Below the pieces are notes generated by a model. The model was given only the letters and a program-made list of their open reading frames with translations. It did no database searches and was not told the DNA's origin. A stretch of 15,409 nucleotides of DNA from contig JAUVYD010000010.1 of NCBI GenBank assembly GCA_030603265.1, positions 1-15,409 of the forward strand, written 5' to 3'. Below are positions 7,054 through 12,670 of this stretch, piece by piece. The stretch is from Dehalococcoidia bacterium (lineage in GTDB: Bacteria > Chloroflexota > Dehalococcoidia > GIF9 > AB-539-J10). Every line of letters starts with the position of its first letter. Position 1 is the first letter of the stretch. A program made the position numbers and the translations under genes.

Positions 7054-7080
7054 TTAGCAGTCTTAGCAGTCGAGTGCTAA
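7054..7080 (+). promoter_or_regulatory. CIRCE operator (HrcA binding site)
   Basis: The consensus CIRCE is TTAGCACTC, nine bases, GAGTGCTAA. Here the left arm is TTAGCAGTC (7054-7062, one mismatch), the right arm is the perfect GAGTGCTAA (7072-7080), and the spacing is exactly nine. The nine spacer bases (7063-7071) are themselves a second copy of TTAGCAGTC, so the site contains a direct repeat of its left half. CIRCE upstream of groESL is the known target of the HrcA repressor, so heat-shock control of this operon is well supported. hrcA itself is not in the window. Confidence 0.92.
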
Positions 7081-7104
7081 CCCGACTAGAGCAAAGGAGG
7101 CATT

Positions 7105-7395
7105 ATGGCCACACTCGTACCCCTTGGAGACAGGGTCGTCATCAAGCCGGCTCCCAAAGAAGAGGTCAGCAAAGGAGGAATCGTCCTCCCTGATACCGTG
7201 AAAGAGAAGCCCCAGGAGGGTGAAATCATCGCGGTTGGACCCGGAAAGCTCACGGATGACGGCAAGAGGCTGCCGATGGACGTGAAAGTCGGTGACAAGG
7301 TCATCTACTCCAAGTACGCAGGCACAGAGTTCAAGGAACAAGAGGACGAACTCGTCATCATGCGCGAGAGCGACATCCTCGCCAAGAAATCATAA
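7105..7395 (+). CDS. groES: Co-chaperonin GroES
   Basis: GroES (Hsp10) forms a heptameric lid that caps the GroEL folding chamber in the cytoplasm. The 96-residue product is of normal length. It shows PLGDRVVIKP at the N-terminus, the mobile loop that contacts GroEL (about residues 17-33, containing SKGGIVLPDT) and GDKVIYSKYAGTEF in the body. AAAGGAGG stands four bases before the ATG. It is the first gene of the CIRCE-controlled operon, with groEL starting 15 bases after its stop. Confidence 0.98.
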   Translation: MATLVPLGDRVVIKPAPKEEVSKGGIVLPDTVKEKPQEGEIIAVGPGKLTDDGKRLPMDVKVGDKVIYSKYAGTEFKEQEDELVIMRESDILAKKS

Positions 7396-7410
7396 TCAGG
7401 AGGAAATGTA

Positions 7411-9036
7411 ATGGCTAAGCAAGTACTCTTCGGCGAAGAGGCACGCAAGAAGCTCAAGACAGGCATCGACACGCTGGCCGATGCAATCCGTGTGACACTT
7501 GGGCCGCGCGGTCGCCCGGTCGCCCTCGACAAGAAATTCGGCCCGCCTACCGTCATCAACGACGGCGTGGCAATCGCGAAGGAAATCGAACTACCCGATC
7601 CCTTCGAGAACATGGGCGCCCAGCTCGTGAAGGAAGCATCAACCAAGACAAACGACCAGTGCGGTGATGGCACCAGCACGTCGGTCATACTGGCACAGGC
7701 CATCGTGAACGAGGGTTTCAAGAACATCGCGGCAGGGGCCGACTCGCAGTCCCTCAAGAGGGGCATCGAGCGGGGTGTTGCAGCCGTCGTTGCTGAGCTC
7801 AAGAGCGTCGCCATTCCTGTGAAGGGCAAGGAACAGGTGGCCCAGGTTGCCGCACTGTCCGCAGTGGACAATGAGATCGGCGACCTCATCGCAGATGTCA
7901 TGGAGAAGGTCGGCAAGGACGGCGTCATAACCGTCGAGGAAGGCAAGGGACTGGAGTTCGAGACCGAGTTCGTCGAGGGCATGAAGTTCGACCGCGGCTA
8001 CATCAGCCCCTACTTCATCAACAACGCCGAGCTGATGCGCGTCGAACTCGAGGACCCCTACATCCTCATCACGGACAAGAAAATCTCGGCGCTCAACGAC
8101 GTTCTTCCGACGCTCGAGAAGATGGTCCAGACGACCAAGAACATCGTCCTCATTGCGGAGGACATCGATGGTGAGCCTCTCGCGACGCTTGTCGTCAACA
8201 AGCTCAGGGGCACCCTCAGTCCACTCGCTGTGAAGGCGCCGGGCTTCGGCGATCGCCGCAAGGCCATGCTGCAGGACATCGCAGTCATCACCGGCGGCAA
8301 GGTCATCTCAGAGGAAGTCGGCCGCAAGCTCGACTCCGTCACGCTTGAGGACCTCGGACGCGCCCGCAAGGTTGTCGCCGACAAGGACAACACGACGATT
8401 GTCGAGGGCAAGGGCAAGGCAGAGGACATCGAGGCACGCATCAAGCAGATACGCGCCGAGATCGATTCCAGCACTTCCGACTATGACAAGGAGAAGCTGC
8501 AGGAGCGACTCGCCAAACTGGCCGGCGGCGTGGCCGTCATCAAGGTCGGCGCAGGCACGGAAGTTGAACTCAAAGAGAAGAAGCACAGGGTAGAGGACGC
8601 GCTCAGCGCCACCAGGGCAGCCGTCGAGGAAGGCATCCTCGCCGGTGGCGGAGTGTCTCTGCTTGCCGCTGCGAAGGCCCTCGACAAGCTGGACCTTTCC
8701 GGCGACGAGGCGACCGGCCTTGCGATACTGAGGCGCGCTCTCGAAGAGCCGATGCGCTGCATCGCGGCAAACAGCGGCAGGGAAGCATCCGTCATCGTCA
8801 ACCACGTCAAGAACAGCCCGCAGGGCGTGGGCTATGATGCGCTGAAGGACGAGCTCGACATCAACATGGTTGAACGAGGCATCGTCGACCCGTTGAAGGT
8901 TACGCGCTCCGCCCTCCAGAATGCTGCCAGCATCGCCAACATGATTCTCACCACGGAGAGTCTCATTACGGACCTCCCCGAGAAGGACAAGGGTATGGGC
9001 ATGGGCATGCCGCCCGGCGGCTACCCCGAGTACTAG
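7411..9036 (+). CDS. groEL: Chaperonin GroEL
   Basis: GroEL (Hsp60) is the ATP-driven double-ring folding chaperone. The product is 541 residues, full length, ending in the Gly/Met-rich tail GMGMGMPPGG. The equatorial ATP-site motifs are present: VTLGPRGR (28-35), NDG (50-52), GDGT (85-88), and VEDALSATRAAVEEGI with its catalytic Asp in the C-terminal equatorial segment. AGGAGG lies seven bases before the ATG. Several usually conserved positions differ: GRPVALDKKFGPPTV replaces the common GRNVVLDKKFGAPTI, and KTNDQCGDGTSTSV replaces KTNDVAGDGTTTAT. The catalytic Asp residues remain, so it should be active. Many bacteria of this kind have more than one groEL; this copy, with groES and CIRCE, looks like the main heat-inducible one. 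Confidence 0.98.
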   Translation: MAKQVLFGEEARKKLKTGIDTLADAIRVTLGPRGRPVALDKKFGPPTVINDGVAIAKEIELPDPFENMGAQLVKEASTKTNDQCGDGTSTSVILAQAIVNEGFKNIAAGADSQSLKRGIERGVAAVVAELKSVAIPVKGKEQVAQVAALSAVDNEIGDLIADVMEKVGKDGVITVEEGKGLEFETEFVEGMKFDRGYISPYFINNAELMRVELEDPYILITDKKISALNDVLPTLEKMVQTTKNIVLIAEDIDGEPLATLVVNKLRGTLSPLAVKAPGFGDRRKAMLQDIAVITGGKVISEEVGRKLDSVTLEDLGRARKVVADKDNTTIVEGKGKAEDIEARIKQIRAEIDSSTSDYDKEKLQERLAKLAGGVAVIKVGAGTEVELKEKKHRVEDALSATRAAVEEGILAGGGVSLLAAAKALDKLDLSGDEATGLAILRRALEEPMRCIAANSGREASVIVNHVKNSPQGVGYDALKDELDINMVERGIVDPLKVTRSALQNAASIANMILTTESLITDLPEKDKGMGMGMPPGGYPEY

Positions 9037-9058
9037 ACTCCTTTCCAAACCGCCACAC

Positions 9059-9088
9059 ACGAAGGGCCGCGGTACCGCGGCCCTTCGT
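9059..9088. terminator. Palindromic stem after groEL, probable terminator
   Basis: A perfect 30-base palindrome without mismatches begins 23 bases after the groEL stop; its centre is GGTACC (9071-9076). In RNA it would give a very stable G+C-rich stem with a minimal loop. No T-run follows (TCACGTTCGG), so it does not fit a classic intrinsic terminator and might instead act as a bidirectional or 3'-end-protecting stem. Confidence 0.6.
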
Positions 9089-9218
9089 CACGTTCGGCCT
9101 AGGAGCCTGTCGGAGAAACAGCTCCCGTCTGCATTGGTACGAAGGGAGCAGCTTGGCCATGTCGCGCCGTTGACACGCCACCCATTATCTCCATTCACGG
9201 TCGAGTCCCCTGGTGTAG

Positions 9219-9240
9219 GGGCGGACCTCCGTGTCCGCCC
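9219..9240. repeat. GTAGGGGC-type hairpin repeat 1
   Basis: GGGCGGAC (9219-9226) and GTCCGCCC (9233-9240) form an 8-base stem with a 6-base loop, preceded by GTAGG. It is the first of four related hairpins inside the long element copy. Confidence 0.75.
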
Positions 9241-9277
9241 GCCGATGGAAGGGTGGTACCGTGGTGGTCCCCTGTAG

Positions 9278-9299
9278 GGGCAGGCTCCCATGCCTGCCC
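9278..9299. repeat. GTAGGGGC-type hairpin repeat 2
   Basis: GGGCAGGC (9278-9285) and GCCTGCCC (9292-9299) form an 8-base stem with a 6-base loop and the same GTAGG lead. Stem bases differ from repeat 1 in a compensated way, so pairing is kept while sequence changes. Confidence 0.75.
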
Positions 9300-9327
9300 G
9301 TCGGGTTTGGGGGTTTTCCCATTGTGG

Positions 9328-9349
9328 GGGCGGACCTCCGGGTCCGCCC
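9328..9349. repeat. GTGGGGGC-type hairpin repeat 3
   Basis: GGGCGGACC (9328-9336) and GGTCCGCCC (9341-9349) form a 9-base stem with a 4-base loop. The lead is GTGGG instead of GTAGG. It has the same stem family as repeat 1. Confidence 0.75.
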
Positions 9350-9419
9350 GCCACGGGTTTGTGCACCGTCGGCGGTTGGCTGCACCAACACCTCCACCTG
9401 CATCCATCGCCCCCACCAC

Positions 9420-9445
9420 GGGCAGGCGCAGAGGCCTGCCCCTAC
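9420..9445. repeat. Hairpin repeat 4, opposite orientation
   Basis: GGGCAGGC (9420-9427) and GCCTGCCC (9434-9441) form an 8-base stem with a 6-base loop, followed by CTAC. Read on the minus strand it has the same GTAGGGGCAGGC lead as repeat 2, so this unit is inverted relative to the other three. Confidence 0.75.
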
Positions 9446-9556
9446 ATTTCGCGCTTCGCGCACTCTCGGCCTTTGTGAAGTGGCGCACCAATCCTGCCCT
9501 ACGCTGAGTAGCCTCACCGTCAGTGTGGCTATTCCGACAGACTCCTGGTCGCCATT

Positions 9557-10816
9557 TCACATCGAGAACAGGTCGCCGGACAGGTCTGCCGTCACAGGTC
9601 CCACGACAGCGAGATTCAGCCCCTTGTTCGACAGGAACTCGCGGGCCACAGAAGCGATGTCCTCGGCGGTCACGGCTTCGATGCGCCGCGCCACCTCGTC
9701 AGCTGAGAGTATCTCGCCGTTCAACAGCTCCTGGGCGCCATGCCATAGCGCCACATTCTGCGTGTCTTCAAGGCGCAGCTCAAGCCGCCCCTTGGACAGC
9801 TCCTTCGCCCTGCGCAACTCAACTTCCCCCACCGGCTCCCGCAGTTTCGAGAGCTCTTCGACCACCGCCCTGATGCACTCCTCGGCCCTGGACGGGTCAA
9901 CTCCGGCATACACGACCAGCGAACCTGCATCCACGAAGTGCTCGACGTAGCTGTGGATGTCGTACGCGAGTCCGCGCTTCTCACGAATCTCGGTGAACAA
10001 CCGGCTGCTCATCCCACCCCCCAACACAACGTTAAGCGCATCCACCGCGAAACGCCTCTCGTCCAGCCGGGACACGCCGTGCACGCCCAGACAGATATGG
10101 GCCTGCTCACCATCACGACGGTCAACTCCAATCCTCGCCTCGACCTGACAGCCGTCCACCTTGTAGACACGGTCCGGTCGCCCCGGCACGAGACCCCGGC
10201 AGCGCCCCGCTACTTCGTTGCAGACATCCTCGTGTATCACGTTGCCGGCGACGCACGCCACCATGCTGCCTGCGCGGTACTGCCGCGCCATGTAGGCCAG
10301 CATTGCCGCTCGCCCTATCGACGCGACGGACTCCTTGCTGCCCGCAATATCTCTCCCCAGCGGCTGCTCCTGCCACAGCAGGCTATCGATGAGCAGACTC
10401 ACCCGATGCTGCGGAATATCAAGACTCATGTTGATCTCCTCGATGACAACCCGCCGCTCCTTCTCAACCTCCTCCTCCACAAACAGCGAGCCAGTAGCAA
10501 CGTCGAAGAGGAGGTCTATGGCAGTCGTCATGTGGGCCCTCGTCACCTTCGCCCAATAGATCGTCTCCTCCCTGCCGGTGCTCGCGTTGAGTATTCCCCC
10601 CACTCCTTCTATCTCGGCGCTGATATCCTTTGCGGTCGGACGGCGAGTCGTGCCCTTGAAGCAAAGATGCTCGATGAAATGCGAGATGCCGGCCTCCTGC
10701 TCACGCTCAAAGCATGAACCGGTGCCAACGGCAAGGGCAACGCCCACAGAGCGGGATTCAGGCATCGGGCAGGTTATGACAGTCAAACCGTTGTCGAGAA
10801 TCGTGCGTTCGTACAT
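9557..10816 (-). CDS. M16 family zinc metalloprotease
   Basis: This is a single-unit member of the M16 (insulinase/mitochondrial-processing-peptidase-like) family, 419 residues. The inverted zinc motif HxxEH is intact as HFIEH (46-50), followed by LCFKGT, and the third zinc ligand region is VVIEEINM (123-130, Glu126 or Glu127). NASTGREETIYW (78-89) and the second-domain arginine/tyrosine segment EIREKRGLAYDIHSY match the family. M16 proteins of this length usually work as dimers and degrade peptides or process precursors; no signal peptide is visible, so it is likely cytoplasmic. The ATG at 10816 lies only 8 bases from a strong -10, with no ribosome-binding site. The gene is divergent from pyk, and its 3' end lies next to the TIR element. 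Confidence 0.94.
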   Translation of the reverse strand: MYERTILDNGLTVITCPMPESRSVGVALAVGTGSCFEREQEAGISHFIEHLCFKGTTRRPTAKDISAEIEGVGGILNASTGREETIYWAKVTRAHMTTAIDLLFDVATGSLFVEEEVEKERRVVIEEINMSLDIPQHRVSLLIDSLLWQEQPLGRDIAGSKESVASIGRAAMLAYMARQYRAGSMVACVAGNVIHEDVCNEVAGRCRGLVPGRPDRVYKVDGCQVEARIGVDRRDGEQAHICLGVHGVSRLDERRFAVDALNVVLGGGMSSRLFTEIREKRGLAYDIHSYVEHFVDAGSLVVYAGVDPSRAEECIRAVVEELSKLREPVGEVELRRAKELSKGRLELRLEDTQNVALWHGAQELLNGEILSADEVARRIEAVTAEDIASVAREFLSNKGLNLAVVGPVTADLSGDLFSM

Positions 10817-10824
10817 GACCCGAC

Positions 10825-10853
10825 ATTCTACGGGCGGAGAGAGAGGCCGTCAA
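10825..10853 (-). promoter_or_regulatory. Promoter of the M16 protease gene (leaderless transcript)
   Basis: On the minus strand TTGACG (10853-10848) and TAGAAT (10830-10825) are separated by 17 bases, each five of six to the sigma-70 consensus. The ATG at 10816 begins after only 8 further bases, so transcription should start at or within a base or two of the start codon, and no Shine-Dalgarno sequence exists. Confidence 0.65.
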
Positions 10854-10967
10854 CGCCGCGCTGCGCGGCTACAGCGGAAATACAAGAGGGGGTTCCCTGC
10901 ACGACCACGGAAGTACCTAACAAACATCCCTCCTGCCGTGCAACAACCGCTCGCGGCGCCCCTGCTG

Positions 10968-10996
10968 TTGACGCTGCCATCGGTGGTAGCTAGACT
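10968..10996 (+). promoter_or_regulatory. pyk promoter
   Basis: TTGACG (10968-10973), 17 bases, then TAGACT (10991-10996). The match is five of six at the -35 and four of six at the -10. The transcript would begin near 11003, giving a leader of about 50 bases before the pyk ATG. Confidence 0.6.
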
Positions 10997-11052
10997 GTTC
11001 CAAACAACTCCACCACCACAGCGGGTACCGTGGGTGGGAAAAGAGAAACACC

Positions 11053-12471
11053 ATGCAACGCAAGACCAAGATAGTCTGCACAATAGGTCCGGCGAGCGAG
11101 TCCTGCGCCATCATCGAGAAACTCGCTCGGGCAGGCATGGACGTCGCGCGCCTCAACTTCTCCCACGGCACGTACGAAGAGCATGCCCAACGAATCCAGA
11201 GAGTCCGTCGCGCCTCCGCCGCGCTCGGCAGACCTCTTGCAGTGTTGCAGGACCTGCCCGGGCCGAAGATACGCACCGGGAAACTCAAGACGGAGAAGGT
11301 CTGGCTCAAGGAGGGTCAGGAGATAGTCCTGACCAGTGAGGCCATCCTCGGAGACGAGCACAGTGTCTCCGTCACACTCGAGTCACTTCCCGGGGATGTG
11401 AGGCGGAGAGACTCCATCTTCGTCAACGACGGGACTATCCGGCTTGAGGTACTCGACACAACGGAGACCGACATCCGCTGCCTCATTGTGACCGGCGGGC
11501 TGCTGACTCAGATGAAAGGCATCAATGTGCCCGGGGTCAAACTGAGCACGGAGGCCGTGACGGACGCGGACCTTCGCCACCTTGAGTTCGGCCTTGACCA
11601 TGGCATCGACTTCGTCGCCCTGTCGTTTATCTGCAACGCCGCCGACGTGGCCAGGGCGAAGGAATTCATCCGTGAGCGCAACGCCGATGTTCCGGTCATC
11701 GCCAAGATAGAGCGACGCGAGGCACTCAGTAACATCGACGAGATCATCGCCGCAGCCGACGGCATCATGGTCGCGAGGGGCGATCTCGGAGTCGAGGTGC
11801 CACTCCAGAGAGTCCCCATTGAACAGAAGACCATCGTCGCCAAGTGCAATGCAGCCGGCAAGCCTGTCATCGTTGCGACCCAGATGCTGGAGTCGATGGT
11901 CTACGCGCCACGACCCACAAGGGCCGAGGCAAGTGACGTGGCAAACGCCATCTTCGACGGGGCGGATGCCGTCATGCTGTCCGAGGAGACGGCGATCGGG
12001 AGCTTCCCCGTCCAGACTGCGGGCATGATGGACAGCATCGCCGCCGAAGCCGCGGCTGCGCTCCCGCACCACAGTATCCTGTCGCAGAAGCTGGAGTCGG
12101 TGATTCCCCGGCCGGACGACGCCATCAGCTTCGCCGCGTGCAACATAGCAGAACGCCTGGGGGCCGCAGCGATACTCGCGTTCACAACCTCCGGCAGCAC
12201 GGCAATGCGCGTCGCCAAGTACCGCCCCCGGTGCCCGGTGCTCGCCATCACGCCCCACGAACACGTCCTGAGGAGGCTCGCACTTGTCTGGGGCCTCACC
12301 CCCCACATCGCCAGGCAATCCGCGTCCATTGAGCAGCTATTTGAGCAGGGCATTGAGACCGTGCAACAAGTCGGGCTGGCAGCCTCCGGCGACCTCGTGG
12401 TGATGACCGCCGGCGTGCCATCCGGCATCCCGGGTAACACGAATACACTGAAAGTGCAGCGGATTCCCTAG
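11053..12471 (+). CDS. pyk: Pyruvate kinase
   Basis: Pyruvate kinase converts phosphoenolpyruvate and ADP to pyruvate and ATP in the last step of glycolysis. The product has the usual length of 472 residues. It begins with TKIVCTIGPAS (5-15) and the substrate-binding VARLNFSHG (31-39, Arg33, Asn35, Ser37, His38). The catalytic lysine is in IAKIERREAL (about 216-225), the metal site in MVARGDLGVEV, and PVIVATQMLESM follows; the C-terminal domain with TSGSTAMRVAKYRP (allosteric effector region in the family) is complete. The extra C-terminal PEP-utiliser-like domain of some Gram-positive enzymes is absent. Only a weak AAAGAGAAA precedes the ATG. The last codon is followed by a TAG inside the left end of a TIR element, so the natural stop has apparently been replaced by that of the element. 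Confidence 0.97.
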   Translation: MQRKTKIVCTIGPASESCAIIEKLARAGMDVARLNFSHGTYEEHAQRIQRVRRASAALGRPLAVLQDLPGPKIRTGKLKTEKVWLKEGQEIVLTSEAILGDEHSVSVTLESLPGDVRRRDSIFVNDGTIRLEVLDTTETDIRCLIVTGGLLTQMKGINVPGVKLSTEAVTDADLRHLEFGLDHGIDFVALSFICNAADVARAKEFIRERNADVPVIAKIERREALSNIDEIIAAADGIMVARGDLGVEVPLQRVPIEQKTIVAKCNAAGKPVIVATQMLESMVYAPRPTRAEASDVANAIFDGADAVMLSEETAIGSFPVQTAGMMDSIAAEAAAALPHHSILSQKLESVIPRPDDAISFAACNIAERLGAAAILAFTTSGSTAMRVAKYRPRCPVLAITPHEHVLRRLALVWGLTPHIARQSASIEQLFEQGIETVQQVGLAASGDLVVMTAGVPSGIPGNTNTLKVQRIP

Positions 12472-12641
12472 GAGCCTATCGGAGAAACAGCCCCCCCTCG
12501 GCATTGGTACGAAGGGAGCAGCTCGGCCATGGGGCGCAGTTGAGATGAATACGCAGCCCCGGCCTTCGCGAAGTGGCGCACCAACCCTACCCTGTGCTGT
12601 GTAGCCTCACCGTCAGTGTGGTTATTCCGACAGGCTCCTGG
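12468..12641. mobile_element. MITE-like TIR element, short copy
   Basis: The left end AGGAGCCTATCGGAGAAAC (12470-12488) and right end GTTATTCCGACAGGCTCCT (12621-12639) are inverted repeats; 16 of 19 positions match after reverse-complementing. The 174-base element encodes no transposase. Its left half (GCATTGGTACGAAGGGAGCA at 12501-12520 and neighbours) and right half (GAAGTGGCGCACCAA, then GTAGCCTCACCGTCAGTGTGG) recur in the copy at 9099-9548, in the same orientation. In place of the roughly 290-base hairpin-bearing segment of that copy, this one has about 14 bases. It separates pyk from the next operon, ending 29 bases before that operon's first ATG. Confidence 0.75.
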
Positions 12642-12670
12642 CATGCCCGACAACCCGAAGGAGAAGGAAC

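Larger units (their letters stand above)
9099..9548. mobile_element. MITE-like TIR element, long copy with internal hairpin cluster
   Basis: Left end AGGAGCCTGTCGGAGAAAC (9101-9119) and right end GCTATTCCGACAGACTCCT (9528-9546) are imperfect inverted repeats; after reverse-complementing the right end, 15 of 19 positions match. The left 73 bases and the right 80 or so bases closely match the ends of the copy at 12468-12641, showing that ends and interior belong to one element family. Between them, 9174-9465 is present only in this copy and contains four hairpin repeats. No transposase can be recognised; open frames inside are short and anonymous. No target duplication is evident. It fills the space between the groEL palindrome and the 3' end of the M16 protease gene, 8 bases from the latter's stop codon. 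Confidence 0.7.

Noticed and set aside
7305..7982. Minus-strand open frame of 225 codons spanning the groES-groEL junction
   Set aside because: The product is a Ser/Thr/Pro-rich antisense translation with no family resemblance.
8308..9060. Minus-strand open frame of 250 codons opposite groEL
   Set aside because: It is an antisense shadow of a full-length GroEL reading frame, with no ribosome-binding site or recognisable domain.
9219..9441. Possible CRISPR array from the repeated GTAGGGGC units
   Set aside because: The units are self-complementary, not identical, irregularly spaced, and one is inverted. No cas gene is nearby.
9938..10717. Plus-strand open frame of 259 codons opposite the M16 protease
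   Set aside because: The M16 reading frame carries the intact zinc motif and family signatures; this frame is only its complement.
11383..12318. Long minus-strand open frame of 311 codons across pyk
   Set aside because: It lies antisense to a complete, clearly recognised pyruvate kinase; its product is compositionally odd and matches nothing known. High G+C antisense frames commonly stay open.
9099..12641. Composite transposon carrying M16 and pyk
   Set aside because: The flanking copies encode no transposase, and the genes between are ordinary chromosomal genes transcribed outward to each element. Two independent insertions are simpler.
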